Shown here in pieces: positions 53,533 to 64,000 of a DNA stretch of 64,000 bases (its first letter is position 1; each line of letters starts with the position of its first letter). The notes below the pieces were generated by a model that was given only the letters and a program-made list of their open reading frames with translations, was not told the DNA's origin and searched no databases. The position numbers and the translations under genes were made by a program. Source of the stretch: Astrothelium macrocarpum (lineage: Eukaryota > Ascomycota > Dothideomycetes > Trypetheliales > Trypetheliaceae); the NCBI GenBank assembly GCA_021030915.1, contig JAGEMR010000098.1, positions 1 to 64,000 on the forward strand, written 5' to 3'.

Positions 53533-55867
53533 ATGAGTGCTCGATTCTCTCATACAGGACGTCTGTTTTGTCTCAAAGACTTTTCCGTGACGTGCGCCCT
53601 TTGGCAGTGGCGCAGCTACTTGACTCACCAGAGAGTGACTCTACTGACTGGAAGAGCCAAATTACATTCGAGCAATTCTGTCGCCCGAGCCGCAAGCCCT
53701 TCCGACCATCATACAATTCTGAAAATGAGTGGTAATTCTCAGAGCCACGACCAATGGGTCGATCAGCTCTCATCGAGCATGAAGAAGCTCGGTATACCAG
53801 AACCACCAGCATTTCCAAATTCGTACCCAGCACTGAATCCTGTGGACGTTTATAGAGCACATCTTGCCGAGTGTCTTGCACCAATCACCGGAACAGACCC
53901 GAATATCATTTACAATGCCCTCTCATGGACGCAAACATTGGAAAGGGGGGATTTAATGCTACCTGTACCAGCACTCCGTATAAAGGGAAAGAAACCTGAC
54001 GAGATTGCAAAGAGTATTATTGAGCAGGTACACATGTTGTCAGCCAACACCAACTCAGACATCAAGCTTATTTTTCGTAGTTTCCAGACTCGCCACTAGT
54101 ACAAAAGCCCAGTATAGAGAAAACCTTTGTCAGGTTCTTCTTCAAACCCCAGCCTCTTACACAGCTTCTAGTACCGTTGATTCTCAAGAGAGGCTCAGAA
54201 TATGGTTTTAACCCTTTCAATGGCCTTCGTGATATCTCGGATCCTTCAAAGGGAAGAAAGAGGATGATTGTAGAGTTCTCATCACCAAATATTGCCAAAC
54301 CCTTCCATGCAGGTCACCTCCGAAGCACAATCATCGGCGGGTTTCTCTCGAATCTCTACTCTGCTGCAGGGTGGGATGTAACCACAATGAACTATCTCGG
54401 AGACTGGGGAAAACAATACGGGCTGTTGGCCGTCGGATTTAAAAAATTTGGAGACGAGCAAGCCTTACTACAAAATCCCATTGGACATCTATATGACGTG
54501 TATGTGAAGATTAGCGCGATACAGAGGGAGGAAGAAGACAAGGTTAAGACACTCAGGGAACAGGTCAAACAGCTACAAGCCAAGAATGAGAATGTGGTTG
54601 AGCAGGAGGTCCAGATCCAGGATATACTAGACAATGGTGTAGATGAGCAAGCGAGGAAATACTTTAAGCGCATGGTAGATGGTGACCAGGAGGCCGTTGA
54701 CACATGGAAAAGATTCAGGAATCTAAGTATCGACAAATACAAAAAGACATACGCACGTCTCAACATCCAATTTGACGATTATTCTGGCGAGTCTCAAGTC
54801 AAGGATGAGAGCATGGAGACTGCCGCAAAGACCTTGGCCGAACAAAATGTCTCCGAGGAATCAGAAGGTGCTGTAGTGATTGACCTAACCAAACATTCCA
54901 AGAAACTTGGCAAAGCCCTTGTCAAAAAGAAAGATGGTACTAGTCTGTACCTTACCCGGGATATTGGCGCCATTTTCGAGAGAGAGGAGAAGTATCACTT
55001 TGACCGCATGATCTATGTTGTTGCATCGCAGCAAGACCTCCACCTCGCGCAGCTCTTCAAGATCGTGGAGCTCATGGGAAGGAAAGATGTCGCGGACAAA
55101 TGCCAGCACATCAACTTTGGCATGGTCCTGGGTATGAGCACGCGAAAGGGCACGGCGAGATTTCTCGACGACATCCTTCGGGACGTCGGTGAGAAGATGC
55201 ATGATGTGATGAAGTCCAACCAGGCAAAATATGTGCAGGTAGAAGACCCGGCCAAGACGGCCGACACGCTAGGGATTTCTGCCGTCATGGTTCAAGATAT
55301 GACCGGAAAGAGGTAAGTGCAACGCGTAGTGTTCGCCTGAAAACACGTCTGTCTGCTGATTCGCGTCTCTTTTTCTGTTTCTGCAGAATCAACAATTACG
55401 AGTTCGATATGGACCGAATGTGCTCGTTCGAAGGCGACACAGGCCCGTACCTCCAATATGCACACGCACGGCTCTGCTCTATCATGCGCAAAGCAGACGT
55501 CGACCCCGCCGAGCTGACATCGGCCGATCTCTCGCTGCTCACAGAAGCACACGCGGTCGAACTCCTGCGGTCGCTGGCGCAGTGGCCGGACGTGTTCCAG
55601 AACACGCTAAAGACGCTGGAGCCCGTGACGGTGCTCACGTACCTGTTCAAGATGAGCCATGCGCTGAGCTCGAGCTACGACCATCTTCAGGTCGTCGGTA
55701 GCGAGCCTGAGTTGAAGAAGGCGAGGTTGGCGCTGTATACATGTGCGAGACAGGTGCTGAATAATGCGATGAGGTTGCTGGGTCTGAGTCCTGTTGAACG
55801 GTACGTATTGCAAAGCATTCAGAGATGGCAAGATTAGCCGTGTTGACAAAGCTTGATTAGGATGTGA
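53533..55867 (+). CDS. Arginyl-tRNA synthetase, two in-frame starts (mitochondrial and cytosolic)
   Basis: Four exons: 53533-54027, 54081-55312, 55387-55800 and 55861-55867 (introns 53, 74 and 60 nt). The last exon is seven bases and supplies the end of Arg, Met and TGA, giving the usual ending GLSPVERM. Class I signature: PNIAKPFHAGHLRSTIIGG (HAGH is the HIGH motif) and MSTRKG (KMSKS-like). The upstream ATG (53533) gives 715 residues with a 64-residue extension rich in Arg, Ser, Thr and Leu (MSARFSHTGRLFCLKDFSV...), a probable mitochondrial presequence. The ATG at 53725 (MSGNSQSH) gives a 651-residue cytosolic form. The upstream ATG has C at -3, the downstream one A, favouring leaky scanning. 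Charges tRNA-Arg in both compartments (inferred). Confidence 0.9.
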
Positions 55868-58026
55868 GAAGGCTTTGTAAGAATGCTCTGCCTCTTCTTC
55901 GGGCTCTGCGTTTTTTCTCGGGCTCTGCCTTTTTGCGGGCTCTGCCTTTTGGCCGGCTCTACCATTTCACACCTCAAAAATAACCAAATCGTGCTAGTTC
56001 AATCAGTTCGTCTGGGAACATTGAATAAGGTAAGACGGCCGAATCGAAGATCAATAACCGTCTTGTGAGTTGGTACCCTATCTATTATTATTCCAATTAG
56101 AAATCAACTCTACGCCACTCAAGCGGTCGCCTTCTGATTCAACAATTGCATCAGACGTGGTGTTTCGGTAAGCAGCTTGATTTCCTTGAGCGGCATCATT
56201 TGAAGCATGACCGAATCCGGATTTGGGAACAGCTTGAATGAGTTATGCACTCTTCGGCTCTACTGTGTCCTTTATGCAATATAGAAATATTAATATTTCC
56301 CACGTTCCTCCGATCTACTTGCATCCAAGTCAAGAAGAAAGGCAATGCTGAGTAGGCGTGCAATTCATAAGCCGATGAACCGAGCAGATCAGGCAACCAG
56401 CCATGGTACAGGCAACTAACCATGGTTTGACTGCGAAAATTCAATGTATGAACGGTTCAAGGAGCGGTGAAGGCAACAAAGTAACTCTACCTAATGCGGA
56501 GACACTTGGAGTGAGCTAGACTAAAGACGCCTGCAGATGGACCAGGATACGTAAAGACTTTTCCTTTTCCAGGAGGCCAAATCAAGCCTGAGTGGCCAAC
56601 TGTCCAATGCTTGGCCGACGCTCTAATCATTTGCGGCTCTGTGGCGAAATTCAAGTCTCTCGACCTGTCGTGTCCCCTGTCACGTAGTCGGTAATGAATG
56701 TCGCGCAGAATGCATCTCCGTAAATCCCCCCGGACGCGTAGGGCCTAGTAAATGATTTCCAGGAAGTCGATCGATTCGCTACCAGAATTGCAATGGGTCG
56801 TTGATTAAACGGCGTCATCTGACTGTCGCCTCCGCGACTTCAGGCAGCAACAATTCAAGCCCTCCTCCGATTAAGCTCACTGCATTCATCCGCGAACGCC
56901 CACAAAGCAAAAAGGATTGGTACGTAACAATACGAGGGCAGCGCATTTATTGTATGGCTCCGGATTCTCGCGACTGCCCTGCGCGAGCCTATTAGATGAG
57001 GGTGCAAGCATGATCCCGCCTAGAAAGATGATCGTCCTCGCGAACTGCCCTAGGGTCGTGATGTTTGCTTTTTCTCACCTTCTCTTCTTCGTTATGCCCA
57101 CCTAGCCTGGTGCATGGAGATGTGCGCAGCCCGCCACAGGCCCATATATTGCGGAGCTGATATAGCGGCCCATCTTACACAATTGTTCACAAGCCCCGCT
57201 TCCCTTGGGGGCCAACAGCCGGGAGGATGGGCGAAGTGCGCCGGATAGCTGCTGCGATAGCCCAAGACTCACGATTGCAGATGCGGAGGAGGCATGGCGA
57301 TGGCTGTGCATTACTGCGCTCCCGCCCATCGGTTCGTCGGCTGGCGAAGGGGGACAAAAGGGCATGTGCCCGACTCGGCCCAGCAGCAGTGGTAGTCATT
57401 ACGACGACGAGTGGGCGAGAGTCGTCCGATGTGGTGCGGTCGAGGGAGCTTGGCTCGGACGTGCAGGCTGCATCTGCACGCAGAGTAGGCAGAAGTTTCA
57501 ACGTGAGCCGAGCCTGGAGACAGAAGGGCCAGGAAGGTGCCGCAATATCAGGAGGCTAGGAAGATGAATCATGCTGCATTGGTGCTTTAGACGCGAAGGA
57601 TTGCATTGGTGCAATGCCTGCCTGACGTCCCCCCACCATCTTCAGGCTGCAACTGGCCAGCAGAGCGTAATAGCGCTTCTCTCTTTTCTTTTTGCGCCGC
57701 GACTTGTATATCATCGTCCGGAGCTTTCTCATCGCTGCCCCTCTGCTGCCTGCTTGCCTTTACACTGCCACCAATCCGCCATTCCCTCGCCGTCCGTCCA
57801 TTCGCCATGACCCCCCTCCGCCTCCGCATGTTCGACGAGTGCGCATAGCAACCAGAATTGCTCTGCCAACCGCCGTGCAGACCATGGCACATCGACGTAC
57901 CTCGCGACAGCACCTCTTATAAGCCAATTGCAGCTCCCGTCCGCCCTTCCACCCTGACCGTGCCCTCCCATTTGATAACGCCGCATAATCAGCGCACCGT
58001 TCACCCGTCACTGCGACAACTCCATT
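55868..58026. other. Intergenic, about 2.2 kb, with a degenerate tandem repeat
   Basis: No gene recognised. Contains the repeat at 55885-55967. From about 57180 to 57560 the sequence is GC-rich and open in several frames on both strands, which is a composition effect. The 3' part is the promoter of the disordered-protein gene. Confidence 0.45.
55885..55967. repeat. Degenerate tandem repeat, 17-19 bp unit
   Basis: Four full units beginning gctctgcc or gctctgcg followed by a T-rich part and cgg (starts at 55885, 55903, 55922, 55939), then a partial unit gctctaccattt at 55956. Begins 18 bases after the arginyl-tRNA synthetase stop. Confidence 0.8.
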
Positions 58027-60045
58027 ATGCCTAGAAGTTCCTTCTCATCCAGCCATGCACGCGCCGCTCAAGTCGACGACTATGATTCAGACGAGAGCAA
58101 AGTGATCCCAGAGACCACCAAATCTGCGAATGTCGCCGCCAAACGCGCTTTGCACACTCCACCTGCCAACAAAGTTCGCTTAAACCCTGGCCCAGACTCT
58201 GCCAGCGACTCTGGCTATTCGAGTCGCACCGCAGCCACCATGAACAGCGCCGATTCCGCCAAAGAATTGCGAGGAGAGACACCGAAGAAGGAGACAAAAG
58301 AAAAGAAGAAGGTCCAGGTGCAAGTCCGTTCGCCACCTGCGAGTGAATCGCGCGGTGCTGCGAGGGATCGCGCCGCACGACAACAAGGAAGTCCGACCAA
58401 AGGACCGTCAAGGAATGCTTCGCAAAGCAGAAGGGGTCAGCGCGTGCCATGCACCGGCTGCAATGACCCTAATTGTCCTGATGCACTTAAGCCAGCTCTG
58501 AAAAAGACCAGTGCGTTGGAGACTGGCTTGGCCATCGATTACCCACCTTTCAACGAAAATGATCATCCTGTCGACTATGCTGGAAGAGTGCCTACTATGA
58601 TGACAGCTGGTCAGTCTCGTGCAAGACCGCCTCTGGCACCCAGATCAAGACCTCAGAGTTACTATGAGGGTGCGACACCAGAAGCGTACTACAATTCCTA
58701 CCGTGCAGAACAACGTGGCCCTCCGCTGTCACAGTCAGCATTTGCCAATTTCCGACAACCATATCCATATCCAGGCAACACTCCTCCTAATGCCGCATTT
58801 TACCCGCCTGCAGCATCATCAGTCCAATCATCTCTCACACATAGTCGCTCCAATTCACAGTCGCGCTCTTCTGAACCAACCTATTCTGCACGAAGACCCA
58901 GCTCAGGCGTCTTTGACGCTTCGCCCATTGTGACATATGGCGGACCGCCCCCTGCGAGCGGTCCATCTGCTCGTCGCGCAGATCCACGGCCATCCCAGTA
59001 TTCGCGCGAGAACGAAATTGGCATCTACGACGACGAAGACGAAGACGAGCTTGGCCGCAGACGCATGCCGCCACCCAGCACCATTCCAGCCCGTTCAAGC
59101 AGCCTCCGTCGTGGCGCTGGCTTTCCCACCCAACGACCCATCGAGTACGCTCCCGAACCATACCCGGACTACGCACCCGAGCCTTTCGCACCCGACCCGC
59201 CCTACCCCGAAGACATGCGCACCACTACTCTCCGCCGCACCTCATCCACGCGGCGTCGCCCATCGCTTGCGCCCTCAGCAGCCTCCGGCCGCACCAAAGC
59301 AACCTCCTACTCCAACTCCAGCAGCTCGGCACGCATCACCACGCTCGAATCGCCCACCTCGTCCCGCCGCCGCTCCTACATGGGACCCAGCCCAACGACC
59401 ACCACCTCGCGCCGCAGCGCCGACGACGACCCCTTCGACTTCGAAACCGACGCAACCCCACGCCCCCCCGCACCACCACGCCGCCGCTCGTCCTCGGCGC
59501 GCCGTCGCAACGAAACCTTCGACTTTGTCGACGAGCGCCACGCGGCCGCCGAGCGGTACCAGGAGGCGACCACGGCGCGCGCCCGCTCCCAACCACAGCC
59601 ACAACAACAGCCGCCACCTCCTCCTCCTCCTCCTCCTCCTCCGCTCCAGCAGGCGCCGCCACCCCAGCAGCTGCAACCACCACCACCGCCGCCGCAGATG
59701 CAGCAGCAGCAGCCTCCGCCGGGGCTGCAACGGGCGCGCAGCCGGACGGGCAGCGAGCGCAGCGTGGCGAGCTCGAGCCGCGCGAGCGTGCAGCCGGACG
59801 GGAGCATCCGGTTCCGCGTCGACACGACCAGGGGGATCGAGATTGCGGGCGATACGGATGGGCGCACGATCACGGTTGTTGGGGGCGAGGGCGGCATGGC
59901 GGAGGTGGTGATTGGGCAGTCCGTGGGGGGTCGGGAGACGGTGTATGGCGGGAGTCGCAGCAGTGCGGTGGGTGGGGCCGGGAGCAGTCGGGGGGAGAGG
60001 GCGATGAGTGGGGGTGGGATGAGGAGGGCGAGGAGGGAGGGTTGA
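58027..60045 (+). CDS. Disordered Pro/Ser/Arg-rich protein, unknown function
   Basis: 672 residues, ATG at 58027 (MPRSSFSSSHARAAQ). Nearly the whole protein is low complexity: SR/RS-rich, Tyr-Pro repeats (YAPEPYPDYAPEPFAPDPPYP) and a polyproline/glutamine tract from CCT repeats near 59612-59710. A small Cys cluster PCTGCNDPNCPD is at about 141-152. The only ordered-looking part is near the C-terminus (GSIRFRVDTTRGIEIAGDTD, then TITVVGGEGGMAEVVIGQ), a likely beta-rich patch. Codon bias toward G/C ending is stronger than in neighbours in the second half. No family function known to me; scaffold or RNA-binding roles would be guesses. Confidence 0.75.
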   Translation: MPRSSFSSSHARAAQVDDYDSDESKVIPETTKSANVAAKRALHTPPANKVRLNPGPDSASDSGYSSRTAATMNSADSAKELRGETPKKETKEKKKVQVQVRSPPASESRGAARDRAARQQGSPTKGPSRNASQSRRGQRVPCTGCNDPNCPDALKPALKKTSALETGLAIDYPPFNENDHPVDYAGRVPTMMTAGQSRARPPLAPRSRPQSYYEGATPEAYYNSYRAEQRGPPLSQSAFANFRQPYPYPGNTPPNAAFYPPAASSVQSSLTHSRSNSQSRSSEPTYSARRPSSGVFDASPIVTYGGPPPASGPSARRADPRPSQYSRENEIGIYDDEDEDELGRRRMPPPSTIPARSSSLRRGAGFPTQRPIEYAPEPYPDYAPEPFAPDPPYPEDMRTTTLRRTSSTRRRPSLAPSAASGRTKATSYSNSSSSARITTLESPTSSRRRSYMGPSPTTTTSRRSADDDPFDFETDATPRPPAPPRRRSSSARRRNETFDFVDERHAAAERYQEATTARARSQPQPQQQPPPPPPPPPPPLQQAPPPQQLQPPPPPPQMQQQQPPPGLQRARSRTGSERSVASSSRASVQPDGSIRFRVDTTRGIEIAGDTDGRTITVVGGEGGMAEVVIGQSVGGRETVYGGSRSSAVGGAGSSRGERAMSGGGMRRARREG

Positions 60046-61946
60046 GTTAGGGGAAGAGTGGGGATGGTTGGGATTGGGAGGTGAGAGGGGCGGAAGTTGA
60101 CAGGCGAGGGAAGAGTAAAGTTCAAGAAAGAGGGACAGAAATTGAGGGAGATGTGGGAGAACGAAAGGGTTTAAAATTGAGAGCCCTGGAAAATATGGGG
60201 ACGTCTGCAGGATGAAAGTCACACTTGGGGAGACTAATGACATACCGGCAATGTCTCATAAACACCGGACCTTTTCAGATTCACGGGACTTTTCGGGCCA
60301 AAAATTGGTGTGAATCTTAACAAAACAAAGCCCTCGAGGCACGAGGGGCAGCTCCTGTGCAAACTGTCTTCTTTTTCCAACGAGCTACGCTGGGTTCAAC
60401 ATCCTTGGCTTGCAGAGTATGCGTAGCTTCCAGGCCATAACAAGATCGTTTACAAACCGGGCGGTTATCAAGTCACAAAAATTGTCCAAGGAACTGGAGT
60501 GCCTTCGAGACTGAAATGATCTCCGAAAAGGAGGTTTATGATTAACGAGATACCAAAAAAAAAAAATAAGGCTTCAGGTCTATGCGACAGCGATTTACGG
60601 ATCTGAATGGCCAGAAGAAAAGTTCTTGGGTCGCGGGTCTGATTGTGCGGCTTTTTCCTGGCCTTCTCATTTCATCTTGATTCTCGGTTTGCGCTACCAT
60701 TTGATGACTCTCAGTCTTCCATCCCATGCACTATTCTGCCTTTTTGCTTTTTTCATCTTCGCAAAATTTCAAACTGCTGCATCACTACCATTTCGGATCC
60801 CCGGTTGTCTGATGAGTTTCATCTTCGATTGATCTTATATAGCAAGGCGATACTATTTCTTTTTGGAAGGCTTTTTTGGATCATCCCCAGCGCAAGCACA
60901 TTTTATGACTGTATGAATTACGAAGTTTCTTGGAACAGGGTTTTGGGAAAAGCTGATGCCGCAATGGGCTGGACGATGGTCTACGGGTTTACTTGGCTTG
61001 GCCGATGTGCTTATGTGCGGCTTTCAGTTGCAGTGGGCTTTCATTGATAGGTTGCATTGATGATCGCTTGATGAACCGGTGGTTTCTCTGTTCGAGCTTG
61101 GAGGACTTTTCATGTTCCGTACTGAAATGGTTTGATGAGTTCAGAAAATGCTCGATTGGAAAAACAGCACTTCTGAGGACTTCATGTACTTAGATAGCTT
61201 CATCTCGTTTATTGTGTTTGATGGAATGGATACCCCGGCGCTGATTTCCTCTCCTATTCTCAACTCAACTGCAAACCAAAATGGACCAGGCATGTGCATC
61301 TCTACTGATTATTTGAAACAATTGTGCAATTAGATAGCTAGGCAACAAGAACTATGTAGCGTATTCGAAAGTCTATGGTTTCGATCTGGTGCTCTAACCG
61401 TGAAGTCTTCCGCATCCTAACTTTTGTAATTTCTCTTAAGAGTATGCCATCAAACCTTCCACCCCCATCTCCTTCCCCAGCCAAAAACATTACTTAGGAC
61501 AAAGTCATCGGAGACTAGAATCCAGTAGTACATATCCGTTGCTTCAAGTGGTCTTGCTCAATCTTGCAACCACAACCTTGAGCACGCTAATAGAGTAACA
61601 CTTGCCGCCATGGCGTCAGAGTTGGCCGAGGCAGAAATTCGACCATACAGCAAAGTAGGTCTAGAACCTTTGGTGATGAGTTGGCTGTTGCTAGCAAATA
61701 GTTGCGTATTAGCGCCACCCTTTATGACCAGTTACGATGTTTTCGCAATGCCATCTCGTCTCTTTCTTGGTCTTCCTGTGAGTTTATCTTGTACGGAATG
61801 TCCCTTTGACCAAGTCGTTCACTTTTTAAGGTGCGACGATGATGGAAAGAACTTCAATAACTGACAATTGTTCACTACTCTTGAAATTTCTAATGCTAGA
61901 AAAGGTTTTGTTACACAGCCTTGTATAGCCACGGTATTTGTGGATT
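60046..61946. other. Intergenic, about 1.9 kb
   Basis: No gene recognised. The plus-strand frame 61610-61864 starts with ATG (MASELAEAEIRPYSK...) and has a hydrophobic stretch, but no domain; it could be a 5' leader frame or a chance ORF upstream of the HET gene. Overlapping frames at 60626-61047 look like chance. Confidence 0.4.
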
Positions 61947-63797
61947 ATGATGGATAGAGACCCACAATGGAACAGCCACAATCGCGACGAATACCGCTAT
62001 TCGTCGCTCGCCTCAAATCTTAATACTCGGACTCGGATATTAGAACTCATACCCGGGAATGGTGATATGCCGCTTGAATGTCGATTACGTGTAGTCGACC
62101 TCAGTGAGCACCCACCTCCGCAGTACGAAGCCGTTAGCTACTACTGGGGAGACCCTATGAGGTGCATGAGACTCTACTGCAATGGCAAAGTTCTACCAAT
62201 TACTCTGAACTTATTTCAGGCTCTCAAACAGCTACGTTGTGCCCACAAAACTAGAAATTTATGGGCCGACGCCGTTTGTATCAATCAAGACGACCAATTA
62301 GAACGTGGTTTCCAAGTCAGGATTATGAAAGAGATTTATTCCAAAGCTAAACAAGTGCTCATTTGGCTTGGAGAGGACCAGGGAGGTGTAGCCAAAAATG
62401 CTTTTGCTTTCATTGAGGAACTTGATATGAACCCTAATTATCGAAAGCATACTTTGTATGACGGTCCGCTGCATCCTTCCATAGAGTCTAAACAACTGGC
62501 ATACGGTGTCGTTGAAAGTCGAAGAAAGTCACGCAATTTCCAAGCATTAGATTGCATTCTGCAGCAACCTTGGTTTCGCCGCATTTGGATTGTCCAGGAA
62601 GTTTCTTTGGCCAAGAAAGCTGTCATCATATGTGGTAAAAACACCTGCAACTGGGAGAGATTTGCAAACGTGGTGACTTGGTTGTTTGCAAGCGCATTCC
62701 CAAGCACATTTGTGACATCAAAAGATGGTTGGGCACATTGTGCCTGCCTCAGAGACTGCTTAAGAAGTGCTCGAAAGGCTAGTGCTGGAAAACAGTGGTG
62801 GAATGAAGAACAGTTTCTGGCGTCTGATGAGCTTGTGTGCCAACTCCATATCTATGGTCGTCTCTTTTGGGCAACCGATGAGAGTGATTATCTGTACGCA
62901 ACTCTATGGCATCCTTTGTGGTCGGGGGTTCCAGGTCTATTGATTAGCCCTAGTTATGCCCTAATGCCAACAGCAGTATTCATGAAATTTACATTACAAA
63001 TTCTTGAGCGTAGTGGCAGGTGCAGCATATTGTCGCTAGCATCGATTGCCCACTGCACCACCGGCCTTCCTAGTTGGGTTGCTCGATGGGATAGGGCCAA
63101 ACAGCTTATACTTCCCTCTCCACCAATCGCCAACAAGGGATTGAATGCTGCAAGAGACAGTCGTGCCCGATGGTCTTTCATACCAAAGTCACTGATTTTG
63201 CAGATCGAGGGCATCTTCTTTGGCCGTGTTACATCTCGTTCCGCCACTTGGAAGAAGACAGATCTCTGCGCAAATGATGCACGATTTATTCAGAACCCAG
63301 AGCCATTCATGTCTGAGTGGCTCATCCAGCATGGTTGGCATGCTAATGAAGAATTAGCGATTGCTCTGACGGTGATTTGCGCATGTTCTGGGGAGCGAGT
63401 CGCGCCTATTTTTGACCGACGTGAGAAAGCAGTAAGTCATTTTGCACACGAAATTTACATAAGAAACGGGCCTCCGTTACTTCGAAAGCTTCAAGAACAT
63501 GGCTTTTTGCAAGAACGTGACCCCATTTCAGCGTATCAATTTCGCGCCAGCATCGAACCAAATAGATGTGTTTTCGCTACAGAATGCCAATACTATGGAA
63601 ACGGTCCCGCATGTACCCAAAAAGGAGATGTGGTTTGTGTTTTTTTGGGTGGCAAATCGCCCATGCTGTTAAGACCGTGTGGTAATGACCAGTTCCGAGT
63701 TGTTGGAGATTGCTATGTTGATGAGATTATGCATGGTGAGCTATTGGACGAGCTTGGACGCGGCAAATCATCGACACAATTATTCAATCTGATATGA
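61947..63797 (+). CDS. HET-domain protein (heterokaryon-incompatibility type)
   Basis: ATG at 61947 is first in frame (the frame is open nine bases earlier but without ATG); 616 residues, no intron. The HET domain covers about 55-220: YEAVSYYWGDP at about 61-71, LWADAVCINQDD at about 105-116, and QVLIWLGED at about 135. Then AFAFIEELD and WFRRIWIVQEVSLAKKAVIICG, also typical. The C-terminal CVFLGGKSP...GDCYVDEIMHGE is the usual tail of this family. HET proteins trigger cell death when unlike strains fuse, or act as effector modules of NLRs. The partner locus is not known. Second non-self-recognition-type gene in this window besides the NLR. Confidence 0.9.
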   Translation: MMDRDPQWNSHNRDEYRYSSLASNLNTRTRILELIPGNGDMPLECRLRVVDLSEHPPPQYEAVSYYWGDPMRCMRLYCNGKVLPITLNLFQALKQLRCAHKTRNLWADAVCINQDDQLERGFQVRIMKEIYSKAKQVLIWLGEDQGGVAKNAFAFIEELDMNPNYRKHTLYDGPLHPSIESKQLAYGVVESRRKSRNFQALDCILQQPWFRRIWIVQEVSLAKKAVIICGKNTCNWERFANVVTWLFASAFPSTFVTSKDGWAHCACLRDCLRSARKASAGKQWWNEEQFLASDELVCQLHIYGRLFWATDESDYLYATLWHPLWSGVPGLLISPSYALMPTAVFMKFTLQILERSGRCSILSLASIAHCTTGLPSWVARWDRAKQLILPSPPIANKGLNAARDSRARWSFIPKSLILQIEGIFFGRVTSRSATWKKTDLCANDARFIQNPEPFMSEWLIQHGWHANEELAIALTVICACSGERVAPIFDRREKAVSHFAHEIYIRNGPPLLRKLQEHGFLQERDPISAYQFRASIEPNRCVFATECQYYGNGPACTQKGDVVCVFLGGKSPMLLRPCGNDQFRVVGDCYVDEIMHGELLDELGRGKSSTQLFNLI

Positions 63798-64000
63798 AGA
63801 AGCGTTCTTCAAGAAATGATCGCATTTCCAGGCGAGACGAATAGCCCTATCAGGATGAATGCACTTCTCATGTGGGGAGAAGGTAACAGCAAGGGGACAA
63901 CATCTACTCAGGGTTCGAAACGAGCTTCTTGGACTGGCTTATTGCGCAGGTAGCCATTGTCTATAAGCCGTAGACTAGAGGACGATGAGGATCAAGTAGG

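Noticed and set aside
55801..55837. Read-through C-terminus of the arginyl-tRNA synthetase frame ending at 55837
   Set aside because: A canonical intron begins exactly at 55801 and the spliced form gives the conserved VERM ending.
57102..57922. Overlapping frames on both strands in the GC-rich stretch before the disordered-protein gene
   Set aside because: Five or more overlapping frames of similar length on both strands indicate composition, not coding; none has a domain.
59275..60243. Long minus-strand frame (322 residues) and a plus-strand frame 58937-59911 over the disordered-protein gene
   Set aside because: Composition is Arg/Ala/Pro-rich shadow translation of GC-rich repetitive codons of the real gene; no domain and no plausible start context.
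61610..61864. 84-residue frame before the HET gene
   Set aside because: ATG start but no domain, signal peptide or splice path into the HET frame that I can support.
1..64000. tRNA, rRNA, CRISPR arrays, bacterial operons or phage genes
   Set aside because: No cloverleaf B-box contexts outside coding sequence, no regularly spaced repeats with unique spacers, and no bacterial-type gene layout were seen. A tRNAscan run would be decisive for tRNAs.

Overview
The window looks like nuclear DNA of a filamentous ascomycete (Pezizomycotina). The support is short introns (about 45-90 nt, GT...AG), single-gene transcription units on both strands, an AT-rich RIP-like block, and typical mould families: a HET-domain protein, a NACHT-type NLR, an FRE-type ferric reductase, a flavin Baeyer-Villiger monooxygenase and Ser/Thr-rich single-pass membrane proteins. 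I see no rRNA, tRNA, CRISPR or bacterial feature. Several genes have introns and were assembled by hand from the sequence; those splice sites are predictions.

Layout. 1-2240: AT-rich, gene-free, with one copy of a small dispersed repeat. 2241-7585: Baeyer-Villiger monooxygenase and an alpha/beta hydrolase with a C2H2-like tail. 8.4-15.0 kb: tandem array of four related single-pass membrane proteins whose cytoplasmic tails carry octapeptide repeats. 15.0-17.1 kb: gene-free, with a second, better preserved copy of the repeat bounded by inverted repeats. 17.1-25.3 kb: housekeeping cluster (Sgf11-like SAGA zinc-finger protein, two small membrane proteins, TRIP4/Rqt4-type zinc-finger protein, PPIL1-type cyclophilin divergent from it, formaldehyde-dehydrogenase-like ADH). 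26.7-28.1 kb: secreted protein of unknown function. 28.1-32.1 kb: sparse, with one hand-built multi-exon gene. 32.2-33.3 kb: exosome subunit Rrp43. 35.4-38.0 kb: ferric reductase. 38.3-39.7 kb: a doubtful small gene and a small secreted protein. 41.5-46.0 kb: large NACHT-TPR NLR-like protein, followed by an unresolved small gene. 47.6-48.5 kb: secreted protein with an interferon-6-16/ISG12-like glycine-rich segment. 49.1-53.1 kb: HhH-GPD DNA glycosylase and signal peptide peptidase. 53.5-55.9 kb: arginyl-tRNA synthetase with two in-frame starts, probably serving mitochondria and cytosol. 58.0-60.0 kb: disordered Pro/Ser/Arg-rich protein. 61.9-63.8 kb: HET-domain protein.

How the genes relate. 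Most neighbours are unrelated housekeeping genes. The accessory part is the sensor-like membrane-protein array, the NLR, the HET protein and several secreted proteins, which together suggest recognition and cell-surface functions. The best candidates for something undescribed are the octapeptide-tail array (8.4-15.0 kb) and the secreted ISG12-like protein (47.6-48.5 kb). The two-start arginyl-tRNA synthetase is the clearest regulatory design.
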